From contig CAAEHZ010000533.1 of assembly GCA_900755865.1 (NCBI GenBank), forward strand, positions 1 to 5,644: 5,644 bases of DNA. Direction: 5' to 3'. The DNA comes from Lachnospiraceae bacterium (GTDB lineage Bacteria; Bacillota; Clostridia; Lachnospirales; Lachnospiraceae). Below the pieces are notes generated by a model, which saw nothing but the letters and a program-made list of their open reading frames with translations, had not been told where the DNA came from and made no database searches. Below are positions 1 through 5,644 of the stretch, piece by piece. Every line of letters starts with the position of its first letter. The first letter of the stretch is position 1. The translations under genes were made by a program, and so were the position numbers.

Positions 1-162
1 GCAGCCGTTGGTATCTACAATCATCATCATATTGAAATAGCCCTGCACAATTGTCTGGGAAATATCCAGAATATTGATTCCGTTTTCCGCCAGATAAGTA
101 CAAACTCTCGCAATGATTCCCACCGTATCTTTTCCGACCACAGTAATAATTGTTTTTTTCAT
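1..162 (-). CDS. ACT-domain protein, UPF0237-like (3' part cut off by window edge)
   Basis: A reading frame starts at the ATG at 162-160 and runs open for 54 codons to the left edge, so only the N-terminal part is visible. It begins MKKTIITVVGKDTVGIIARV, followed by a predicted helix (CTYLAENGINILDISQ) and a strand (YFNMMMIVD). This is the beta-alpha-beta start of an ACT domain. The G-x-D-x-x-G-I pattern in the first loop is typical of small stand-alone ACT proteins of the UPF0237 type, usually about 90 residues long. ACT domains generally bind small ligands such as amino acids and dimerise; the ligand here is unknown. A GGAG at 172-169, six nt upstream, supports this start. An in-frame ATG at 174-172 would add only four residues and would overlap that site, so it is less likely. 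In related genomes a DUF711/PFL-family gene often follows, but it would lie outside the window. Confidence 0.85.
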   Translation of the reverse strand, partial: MKKTIITVVGKDTVGIIARVCTYLAENGINILDISQTIVQGYFNMMMIVDTNGC

Positions 163-168
163 TCTTTT

Positions 169-172
169 CTCC
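169..172 (-). promoter_or_regulatory. Shine-Dalgarno site of the ACT-domain gene
   Basis: GGAG on the minus strand, followed by six nt (AAAAGA) and then the ATG at 162-160. The spacing is near ideal and favours this ATG over the in-frame ATG at 174-172, whose own upstream sequence offers only a weak GCGGA. Confidence 0.7.
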
Positions 173-207
173 ATTCCGCAGACGCTTTTTGTTTTCTCTT
201 CCTTAAT

Positions 208-236
208 ATTAAACTACACTTTATCTCTTTTTGCAA
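208..236 (-). promoter_or_regulatory. Candidate sigma-A promoter for the ACT-domain gene
   Basis: On the minus strand, TTGCAA (236-231) could be a -35 box. TTTAAT (213-208) sits 17 nt downstream as a -10 box. A better -10 match, TAATAT (211-206), lies at a 19-nt spacing. The surrounding stretch is AT-rich and would leave a 5' leader of roughly 40 nt. The -35 box touches the outer end of the folded element at 242-413. Assignment rests on consensus matching by eye only. Confidence 0.35.
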
Positions 237-241
237 CTATA

Positions 242-413
242 TATGATGCCAGGGTTCCAAGGTCTGAAACCATATGAGCTCGCTCATAGGTGGTTAAAAG
301 ACCTTGGACCCCGCCCCGATATGAGCATAAAAGTGGGATGCTAATCCCACGATATGCGAATATTGGGTAGGATTGTGGGAGTGCAAAGCACGGAACAATC
401 CGTAGGCATCATA
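242..413. repeat. Folded intergenic element with terminal inverted repeats (MITE-like or structured RNA)
   Basis: This non-coding stretch is bounded by a perfect 9-bp inverted repeat, tatgatgcc (242-250) and ggcatcata (405-413). With a 4-nt bulge on the left arm, the pairing extends outward to aactat (235-240) and tagtt (412-416). Three hairpins lie inside. The first (252-311) is long: ccaaggtct pairs with agaccttgg, then aacca with tggtt, then tatgagc with gctcata. The second (325-357) pairs gcata with tatgc and gtgggat with atcccac around a gcta loop. The third (370-401) pairs ggattgt with acaatcc and gtgc with gcac around aaa. The layout is a closed multi-branch junction. No open reading frame or transposase is present. 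A miniature inverted-repeat element is one reading; a structured RNA or 3' UTR is another. The pairing is directly visible; dispersal in the genome is not tested. Confidence 0.6.
327..350 (-). terminator. Weak candidate intrinsic terminator of the polA-to-hydrolase operon
   Basis: Read on the minus strand, a 7-bp stem GTGGGAT/ATCCCAC with a TAGC loop (350-333) is followed directly by TTTT and then AT (332-327). It sits about 90 nt downstream of the hydrolase stop codon, which is the right side for ending the operon. The stem is short and only four of seven pairs are G-C, the T tract is short, and the same bases form the second hairpin of the larger folded element. No better terminator is visible in the gap. 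Confidence 0.3.
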
Positions 414-435
414 GTTGGGGGCTTTTGACCTCAAC
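414..435. other. Additional hairpin beside the hydrolase stop codon
   Basis: On the plus strand gttgggg (414-420) pairs with cctcaac (429-435) around an 8-nt loop. Position 418 with 431 is a G-T pair, which would be a G-U wobble in a plus-strand RNA but an A-C mismatch in a minus-strand RNA. The hairpin abuts the folded element at 242-413. It is followed by another copy of the motif tatgatg (minus strand, 441-435). It may be part of the same element. Confidence 0.45.
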
Positions 436-436
436 A

Positions 437-1234
437 TCATACAACAATCGCAGGTGTTACTTCACTCCGCCGTGCTACCTGAATGTTAAAATCCCCCGCC
501 TGATAGGGGGCATCCCCAATATTGATTTCCATACGCACGGATTCGTAGGCAAGCTCCGGCAGATTGTTCTCCTTGCTCAAATGTCCCAGCAGAACCGCTT
601 TTAAATTATCATGTAAAATCCGGCAGAGAAGCCTGCCTGAATTTTCGTTGGACAGATGTCCCCTATCCCCTAAGATACGCTGTTTTAAATAATAGGGATA
701 GGGGCCTACCTGAAGCATATTGATATCATGGTTTGCCTCCAGAAGCAGGGCATCCATTCCCCGCAGGGATTCCACCGTGTAATCATTATAGGTTCCAAGG
801 TCCGTACAGATTGCCACCTTCCTGCTGCCGTAGCTAATCCGGTATCCCACCGGCTGCGCCGCATCATGGGAAATTTTCATGGGATTTATCGTCAAATCCT
901 TGATAACAAATTTTTCATCCTCTTTTACCGGTCTGAAAATGTCCTCCTCCAGTTTTCCCAGAGGTTTATAGCTTTTTATGGCTTCAATGGTTCCCGGCGT
1001 GGCATAAATGGGAATTTCGTATTTTCTGGCAATCACCCCAAGCCCCTGTATATGGTCGGCGTGTTCATGGGTAATCAGAATCCCGTCAATATCCCGTCCT
1101 GTCAAATCCAGTTCATGCAGACCGCTCTCTGCCTTTTTTCCACTGATGCCTATATCCACAAGCAGATGGGTCGTTTCCGAACCCACATAAATGCAGTTTC
1201 CGCTGCTCCCGCTTGCTATGCTGCATAATCTCAT
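437..1234 (-). CDS. yycJ: MBL-fold metallo-hydrolase, YycJ/WalJ family
   Basis: A complete 265-residue protein, close to the length of B. subtilis YycJ (WalJ). The N-terminus MRLCSIASGSSGNC is the characteristic family opening and fixes the start. The metal-binding motif of the metallo-beta-lactamase fold is intact: H56-x-H58-x-D60-H61, then H123 (KISHDA), D145 (CTDLG) and H218 (LLGHLS). The family's LLEANHD (164-170) and RGHLSN (191-196) segments are also present. No signal peptide or membrane segment is seen, so it is cytoplasmic. The family is related to nuclease-type MBL enzymes; the physiological substrate is not settled. In Bacilli the gene lies in the walRK operon and has been tied to cell-wall metabolism and to coordinating division with replication. 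Here it sits 35 nt downstream of an FtsA-like gene and no two-component genes are visible. The TGA stop lies in a tatgatg motif at the edge of the intergenic element. Confidence 0.93.
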   Translation of the reverse strand: MRLCSIASGSSGNCIYVGSETTHLLVDIGISGKKAESGLHELDLTGRDIDGILITHEHADHIQGLGVIARKYEIPIYATPGTIEAIKSYKPLGKLEEDIFRPVKEDEKFVIKDLTINPMKISHDAAQPVGYRISYGSRKVAICTDLGTYNDYTVESLRGMDALLLEANHDINMLQVGPYPYYLKQRILGDRGHLSNENSGRLLCRILHDNLKAVLLGHLSKENNLPELAYESVRMEINIGDAPYQAGDFNIQVARRSEVTPAIVV

Positions 1235-1236
1235 TT

Positions 1237-1249
1237 CCTGTATTCTCTC
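1237..1249 (-). promoter_or_regulatory. Unusual, weak ribosome-binding region of the hydrolase gene
   Basis: The conserved N-terminus fixes the ATG at 1234-1232, yet no well-spaced Shine-Dalgarno precedes it. GAGAG (1249-1245) ends 10 nt upstream, and AGG (1239-1237) ends only 2 nt upstream. The whole 35-nt gap is purine-rich on the minus strand. Translation may rely on the distant GAGAG or on ribosomes arriving from the upstream FtsA-like gene. Confidence 0.4.
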
Positions 1250-1269
1250 TTTTCCTTCTTGTTTTCCTC

Positions 1270-3516
1270 TTATTTCCAGTAAATCTCTATGACGTCCCCG
1301 CTGGAAAGAGGCTCCATGTATTCCGCATTTCTGCCATTGATTCTGGTGACAATGGCTCTGCCGCCGGAGGCCTTTAAATCAAAGTCAATAAAGGAAAAGA
1401 TATCCACAAAGACATAATCCTTCTTGCCAACCAGCGTAACCGGCAGACTGTTTACCATAACCGTAATTGCCGTCACCTGAGGTGTTCCCGCTGTCTGCTG
1501 TGCCCCGGCTGCTTCTCCCGGTTCTGCCCCGGAGTTTTCTGCTGTCTTCTGCGTCCCGGTGTTCTGCTGTTCCTGCTGTCCTGTTTTCTCAGCTTCTGAT
1601 TTCTGCTGTTCCTGCTTTTGCTCCCCTTCCGACTGTCTGTCTTCTGGCTCTGTTTTCGCTTCCCTCTGCTCCTTTTCCAACCGGGCGAAGGTTTCCGGCC
1701 CGTCTGTTTCCGGTTCCTCCTGCTCCTTTTCCAACTGGGCGAAGGTTTCCGGCTCTCTGGAATCTGCCGCGTCCTCCCAGCTTATGGAGAAGTCCTCATA
1801 AACCTTTGTTTCCGGTTTTGCCGGTGCATCATTTACCCGGATATTCCTTCCCGGCACCACATCCATAAACAGTGCCAGATTCGCTACTGTCACCGCATTC
1901 TGAACCTGAATTTCATCCCCCTCTTTTATCTGGTAAAACTCATTTTCCAACGTTCCGTTGACAGAAGCCGTTCTGGGCAGATCAATCCTGCTGCCATTCA
2001 CAACCACATGCAATGGCTGCGCCAGCTCCGGCAGCTTTCCAAGCTCCAATGCTGCTGCTTCTCCCGCTGTGGAAGGCGTTACCTCTACCTTATCTCCGTT
2101 ATGTACCTGGGTATACATATCTGCATTTTCCCCGTTTACCCGGATGCTTGCAGCCTCGCCGAGCTGTCCCCTTAAAATCCTGCTCTTTCCGTTTACCATA
2201 TAATTCAGAGCCTCGCCCCTTCTGGGGAACAATGCCTCATTGGGGAAATCAGACTGTACCGCTGCATCTGCCACGGTCAGCTTTCCGTTGTCATACAGCT
2301 TCGTATGCTTTCCGTTAAAATCCACAAAGATAAAATTGTTGCTCTGTTCATAATAGCTTAAGCAGATACCGATGGGCGTTACCATCAGGGAATCCTTTCT
2401 GGGATTCTCCATTTCAAAGGCTATGGATTTCATAACCTCCTGCCCTCTGATTGCCACACGCTCCTTTACGATTCCAAGCTCTGTGGCAAGCGCCTCCGTA
2501 TAGCCAGGAATCATACCGCCTCCGCCTACTACGAATACCGCGCTGACTGCCTTTTCCCCGTTCAGCTCCCGGATGCAGTCCGCTGCCTGCTTTGCCATTT
2601 CCCTGACATGGTCTGAAAGCAGTGCCTTTCCCTCCTCCGCCGTAATCGTCTGGGGCAGCCCCATGATGTCCTCGTATTCCACAGCTTCCTCCACGCCGGA
2701 CTGCCTCTTTATCCGCTCCGCAGTATCAAATTCCACAAGACAATGCTGTACAATAATGTCTGTCAGGCTGTCCCCGGCAACGGGAATCATGCCATAGGCA
2801 GTTATCGTGCCCTCTCTGGTAATGGAAATATCGCTGGTTCCCGCCCCTACATCCACCAGAGCCATATTCAACATCCTGAACTTTTCCGGTATGGCAAGCT
2901 GAATCGCAGCAATAGGCTCCAGTGTCAGATTCGCCACATGTAACCCTGCCGCTTCCACAGCCTTATACAGTCCATCCACCACATCATCGGGCAGGAAAGT
3001 TGCAATCAGGTCAACCGCCATATTTTTTACGTTATGCCCTGCCAGATTTCCGATGGGATACCCGTTCATGTAATACCGCATGGGCGTGTAGCCTACGCAG
3101 TAAAACTTCATTTCCGTATCGTTATTTTTCTGAAACTCCTCGTATGCCTGCTCTACCCCCATCGTAGAAAGGGCGTAGATATCCTCCTCCGTCACCTCAT
3201 GCTCTCCCTCGAAGTTCACCTCCGCATGGGTTGTCACAGTACGGAGCACACGGCCTGCTGCCGCAATGCAGACCTCCTTCAGATTCCTGTTCAGCATTCC
3301 TTCAAGCTGCTCCTTTACCTGCCGGATGGTTTCGCCTACCTTCCCGATATCGTGAATCTGTCCGTCCAGCATAGCCCTTGTTTCATGCTCCTTCGCATAC
3401 TGCGCCACCACATGAAACTGTTCGCCGCTTAAATAGCCAACCGTTCCCACAATGCTTCTGGTTCCGATATCCAGTCCGAATACGTATTGTCCCTGTCCCT
3501 CTCTCATTTCTGCCAT
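1270..3516 (-). CDS. FtsA-like actin-fold ATPase with C-terminal beta-grasp-like domains
   Basis: A complete 748-residue protein, far longer than classical FtsA (about 420-440). Residues 11-390 form an FtsA-type actin fold. The phosphate-1 loop is GLDIGTRSIVG (14-24), the phosphate-2 loop LVDVGAGTSDIS (220-231) and the adenosine motif VVGGGGMIPGYTEAL (329-343). Residues about 80-200 match the FtsA-specific 1C (SHS2) subdomain rather than MreB or Hsp70 insertions. Three segments follow with the ThiS/MoaD-like pattern of VNG followed by GD-x-I/V-E/Q-V/I: about 395-480, 501-565 and 682-748. The last two are split by a hydrophilic Gln/Glu/Thr-rich linker (585-680). The protein ends in a strand (DVIEIYWK) and lacks the amphipathic membrane helix that ends FtsA. 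Its start overlaps coaE by 13 nt. A cytoskeletal or division role is inferred from the fold; partners are unknown, and it is probably a paralogue rather than the ftsZ-linked FtsA. Confidence 0.87.
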   Translation of the reverse strand: MAEMREGQGQYVFGLDIGTRSIVGTVGYLSGEQFHVVAQYAKEHETRAMLDGQIHDIGKVGETIRQVKEQLEGMLNRNLKEVCIAAAGRVLRTVTTHAEVNFEGEHEVTEEDIYALSTMGVEQAYEEFQKNNDTEMKFYCVGYTPMRYYMNGYPIGNLAGHNVKNMAVDLIATFLPDDVVDGLYKAVEAAGLHVANLTLEPIAAIQLAIPEKFRMLNMALVDVGAGTSDISITREGTITAYGMIPVAGDSLTDIIVQHCLVEFDTAERIKRQSGVEEAVEYEDIMGLPQTITAEEGKALLSDHVREMAKQAADCIRELNGEKAVSAVFVVGGGGMIPGYTEALATELGIVKERVAIRGQEVMKSIAFEMENPRKDSLMVTPIGICLSYYEQSNNFIFVDFNGKHTKLYDNGKLTVADAAVQSDFPNEALFPRRGEALNYMVNGKSRILRGQLGEAASIRVNGENADMYTQVHNGDKVEVTPSTAGEAAALELGKLPELAQPLHVVVNGSRIDLPRTASVNGTLENEFYQIKEGDEIQVQNAVTVANLALFMDVVPGRNIRVNDAPAKPETKVYEDFSISWEDAADSREPETFAQLEKEQEEPETDGPETFARLEKEQREAKTEPEDRQSEGEQKQEQQKSEAEKTGQQEQQNTGTQKTAENSGAEPGEAAGAQQTAGTPQVTAITVMVNSLPVTLVGKKDYVFVDIFSFIDFDLKASGGRAIVTRINGRNAEYMEPLSSGDVIEIYWK
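1666..1753 (-). repeat. 54-bp-period tandem duplication in the linker of the FtsA-like gene
   Basis: A 34-bp unit occurs at 1666-1699 and again at 1720-1753, with one difference (c at 1682, t at 1736). The period is 54 bp, exactly 18 codons, so the frame is kept. It encodes PETFAQLEKEQ (589-599) and PETFARLEKEQ (607-617). The near identity suggests a recent in-frame duplication, or ongoing length variation, in the disordered linker. Confidence 0.85.
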
Positions 3517-4121
3517 GCAATCTCCATTTCTGCGCTGTTCAGTCTTTTATCAATCTGTCTGCAGCTCTCCTCCAGAGAACCGCTGTTATCAATCACAAAA
3601 CTGCAGTTTTTCCGGAAATCCTCTTCTGCAAGCTGCTTCTGCATAATCGCCGTAATCTTTTCGTCACTGTATCCCCGGGCTTCCTTCAGGCGCTTTCTGC
3701 GCACCTCCTCCGAAGCATAAATATACCACATTTCGTCCACCAGTGCCCCGTAGCCGCCTTCTATCAGCAAAGCCGCCTCCACAAAGAAAAAGTCAACATT
3801 TCCCTCTTTCCTTGCTTCCTCCAGCTTTTCCATTAAAAATACCTTTACCGCCGGATGCACAATGGCGTTGACCTTTTCCAGAAGTTCCCTGTCTGCAAAA
3901 ATTTTCTCCGCCATTTTCTTTTTATCGATTCTTCCTTCCGGAGTCAAAATCTCTCTGCCCAGAAGCGCCGTCAGCCTCAAAAAACAGTCCGTTCCCGGTT
4001 CCTTTACCAGATGTGCCACCTCATCCGCCAGATAAATCCGGCATCTGTAATGCTTCCCGATATAGGAAAGGATTTCTGATTTTCCGGCGCCTATTCCGCC
4101 GGTAATCCCGATAAACCGCAT
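3504..4121 (-). CDS. coaE: Dephospho-CoA kinase
   Basis: A complete 205-residue protein of typical CoaE length. It catalyses the last step of coenzyme A synthesis, the ATP-dependent phosphorylation of the 3'-hydroxyl of the ribose in dephospho-CoA, in the cytoplasm. The P-loop GITGGIGAGKS spans residues 5-15. D33 in LADEVAH is the likely catalytic base. IVHP (87-90), the EAALLIE segment (115-121, where most relatives have a P-L-L-F/Y-E form), the lid arginines around R141-R149 and the C-terminal FVIDNSGS (175-182) all fit the family. An AAGGGAG (4135-4129) seven nt upstream of the ATG is the strongest Shine-Dalgarno in the window. The gene starts 18 nt after polA and overlaps the FtsA-like gene. 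A polA-coaE pairing is common in Firmicutes, supporting both calls. Confidence 0.96.
   Translation of the reverse strand: MRFIGITGGIGAGKSEILSYIGKHYRCRIYLADEVAHLVKEPGTDCFLRLTALLGREILTPEGRIDKKKMAEKIFADRELLEKVNAIVHPAVKVFLMEKLEEARKEGNVDFFFVEAALLIEGGYGALVDEMWYIYASEEVRRKRLKEARGYSDEKITAIMQKQLAEEDFRKNCSFVIDNSGSLEESCRQIDKRLNSAEMEIAWQK
3522..3525 (-). promoter_or_regulatory. Shine-Dalgarno site deciding the FtsA-like start
   Basis: GGAG on the minus strand lies inside the end of coaE, 5 nt before the ATG at 3516-3514 and 14 nt before a second in-frame ATG at 3507-3505. The spacing favours the first ATG. The second forms a classic ATGA overlap with the coaE stop (TGA, 3506-3504), so start by translational coupling there remains possible and would shorten the protein by three residues. 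Confidence 0.55.
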
Positions 4122-4139
4122 TTCTTTTCTCCCTTGTAC

Positions 4140-5644
4140 CTACTTTGCATCATACCAGGTTTTCCCTGTGTGCAAATCAATTTCCAGAACCACAGCCAAA
4201 TCCGCTGCATGCTTCATGTTTTCTGAAAGGATTTCCCTGACCTGCTCTTCCTCTTCCAGCCGGGTTTCAATTACAAGCTCATCATGCACCTGCAATATCA
4301 GCCGGGACTTTAACCCTGCCTCCCGCAGGGCACGCCATACCTTTATCATGGCAATTTTCATGATATCTGCCGCAGTTCCCTGAATCGGTGAATTCATCGC
4401 CACCCTCTCTCCAAAGGAACGCTGCATGAAATTTGAGGAGGAAAGCTCCGGAATCGGGCGCTTTCTTCCAAACATCGTAGTCACATACCCCTTTTCCTTT
4501 GCCTCTGCCACAAGAGTATCCAGAAAGCTCTTTACCTTCGGATAGGTCTGGAAATACTGCTCAATATATTCCGCAGCTTCCTTCCTGCTGATACTCAAAT
4601 CCTGACTTAACCCAAAGGAACTGATACCATAAACAATTCCAAAGTTGACTGCCTTGGCATTTCTTCGCTGTAAATCCGTCACCTCTTCAAAGGGGGTGTG
4701 GAATACCTTTGAGGCAGTAATTCTATGAATGTCCTGCGCTGTTTTATATGCCTCAATCAACTGTTCATCCCCGGACATATGCGCCAGCACCCTCAGTTCA
4801 ATCTGGGAATAATCCGCATCCATCAGCTCGCAGCCATCCTTCGGCACAAAGACCTTCCGAATCCGTCTGCCAAGCTCCATCCGCATGGGAATATTCTGCA
4901 GATTCGGCTCTGTGGAGCTGATTCTTCCGGTTGCCGTAATTGTCTGGTTATAGCTGGTGTGAATCCTGCCATCCTCCCCGATACAGGCGGCAAGTCCGTC
5001 CGCATAGGTGGACTTTAATTTTGCAAGTCCCCTGTACTCTAAAATATCCTGCACAATAGGGTACTCTCCCGATAACTTTTCCAGTACATCCGCCGCTGTG
5101 GAATAACCGGTTTTGGTCTTTTTCCCACCGGGAAGCTTAAGCTTTTCAAAAAGCACTTCCCCAAGCTGCTTCGGGGAATTGATATTAAAGTCCGTTCCCG
5201 CCTGGGTATGAATACTTTTCTCCAGTTCCGCAATCCGCTCTACCAGCGCTTCTCCGTAGCTTTTCAGTTCCTCCCGGCGTACCAGTACCCCTTCCTTTTC
5301 CATGTCAAAAAGCACAAGGGACAGGGGCATCTCAATTTCCCTGAAAAGCCTGTCCATTCCCTCTTTTTCCAGCTTTTCCCGGATACACTTTGCTGCTGCC
5401 AGAGAAACATATGCCTGATAACAGCAATATTCCATCAGCTTTTCCGGCATCTGCTGAGCCGCCTCTGCGAATCCTGCCTTTCCAAGACACTCTGTCCTTC
5501 CCGGAATCACCAGTCCTAAATGCTCCGATGCAATAGACTCAATATCATAATCATTTTTTAAGGGATTTAAGAGGTATGCCCCGATTAAAATATCAAAGTA
5601 CCGCTCCGTGGTATCCTGCTTTAAAAAGGCATACTGCTTTTTGA
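4140..5644 (-). CDS. polA: DNA polymerase I, C-terminal part (5' end cut off by window edge)
   Basis: The frame is open from the right edge to the TAG at 4142-4140, giving 500 residues of a protein usually near 850-900. The 5'-3' nuclease domain and most of the 3'-5' exonuclease-like domain lie outside. A GTG at 5510-5508 is internal, because recognisable sequence (DILIGAYLLNP, NDYDIESIASEHLG) continues upstream. Counting from that GTG as 1, the polymerase domain shows the thumb (FNINSPKQLG, 108-117), TATGRISS...NLQNIP (192-208), motif A DADYSQIELR with catalytic D231 and E238, the O helix RRNAKAVNFGIVYG (282-295) with K286, F290 and Y294, and motif C QVHDE with D410. F290 is at the position of E. 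coli F762. The enzyme fills gaps in repair and replaces Okazaki primers. The third exonuclease motif is degenerate, Q32 standing where E. coli has D501, so proofreading is probably absent, as in many Gram-positive Pol I enzymes. Confidence 0.97.
   Translation of the reverse strand, partial: KKQYAFLKQDTTERYFDILIGAYLLNPLKNDYDIESIASEHLGLVIPGRTECLGKAGFAEAAQQMPEKLMEYCCYQAYVSLAAAKCIREKLEKEGMDRLFREIEMPLSLVLFDMEKEGVLVRREELKSYGEALVERIAELEKSIHTQAGTDFNINSPKQLGEVLFEKLKLPGGKKTKTGYSTAADVLEKLSGEYPIVQDILEYRGLAKLKSTYADGLAACIGEDGRIHTSYNQTITATGRISSTEPNLQNIPMRMELGRRIRKVFVPKDGCELMDADYSQIELRVLAHMSGDEQLIEAYKTAQDIHRITASKVFHTPFEEVTDLQRRNAKAVNFGIVYGISSFGLSQDLSISRKEAAEYIEQYFQTYPKVKSFLDTLVAEAKEKGYVTTMFGRKRPIPELSSSNFMQRSFGERVAMNSPIQGTAADIMKIAMIKVWRALREAGLKSRLILQVHDELVIETRLEEEEQVREILSENMKHAADLAVVLEIDLHTGKTWYDAK

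Noticed and set aside
242..413. Known riboswitch or T-box leader upstream of the ACT-domain gene
   Set aside because: No T-box motif or other riboswitch core is recognisable. The predicted ACT promoter lies between the element and the gene, so the element would not be in its leader.
728..1228. 166-codon plus-strand open frame opposite the hydrolase gene
   Set aside because: It is fully antisense to a conserved metallo-hydrolase with intact motifs, and no protein family pattern is visible in the translation.
1618..2175. 185-codon plus-strand open frame
   Set aside because: It is antisense to the FtsA-like gene, has Cys/Leu/Phe-rich low-complexity sequence typical of a reversed coding strand, and shows no recognisable domain.
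1270..3516. Hsp70/DnaK, MreB or PilM identity for the actin-fold protein
   Set aside because: The 1C-type subdomain between the first phosphate motif and the central LEP segment matches FtsA best. There is no Hsp70 substrate-binding domain, and no pilus genes are nearby.
3378..3836. 152-codon plus-strand open frame spanning the coaE/FtsA-like junction
   Set aside because: It is a shadow of two well-supported minus-strand genes, with no recognisable domain.
5508..5510. GTG as the start of a short stand-alone polymerase-domain protein
   Set aside because: The frame stays open to the window edge and the upstream residues match the Pol I exonuclease-like domain, so the GTG is an internal valine codon.
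1..5644. CRISPR array, tRNA, rRNA, transposase or phage genes
   Set aside because: No regularly spaced repeats, no cloverleaf or rRNA sequence, and no recombinase or transposase motifs were seen on either strand.

Overview
The window looks like a chromosomal housekeeping locus of a Gram-positive Clostridia bacterium, most likely a member of the Lachnospiraceae. The grounds are the protein sequences (a Clostridia-type Pol I, a YycJ/WalJ-type metallo-hydrolase, a UPF0237-type ACT protein), purine-rich Shine-Dalgarno sites, moderate GC content and tight gene packing. The family placement is recognition from memory, not a database result.

All five supported genes lie on the minus strand, so transcription runs from the right end to the left. 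In order they are: the C-terminal part of DNA polymerase I (polA, cut by the right edge), dephospho-CoA kinase (coaE, 18 nt downstream), a 748-residue FtsA-like actin-fold protein whose start overlaps the end of coaE, a YycJ/WalJ-type metallo-beta-lactamase-fold hydrolase (35 nt further on), and, after a 274-nt gap, the first 54 residues of an ACT-domain protein cut by the left edge. The first four look like one transcription unit. The ACT gene has its own plausible promoter and may start a new unit.

Two things stand out. First, the FtsA-like protein carries what look like three beta-grasp (ThiS/MoaD-like) units after its actin-fold ATPase core, separated by an acidic Gln/Glu-rich linker. It has no visible membrane-anchoring helix, so it is not a standard FtsA. 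Second, the gap between the hydrolase gene and the ACT gene is filled by a compact, highly folded element: a 9-bp terminal inverted repeat encloses three hairpins, and a fourth hairpin sits beside it next to the hydrolase stop codon. It may be a MITE-like dispersed repeat or a structured RNA.

Functionally the operon joins DNA repair and replication (Pol I), coenzyme A synthesis (CoaE), a probable cytoskeletal or division ATPase, and a hydrolase whose B. subtilis relative has been reported to affect coordination of division with replication. A link between the last two is suggestive but inferred. The long plus-strand reading frames are all antisense to these genes and are not annotated.
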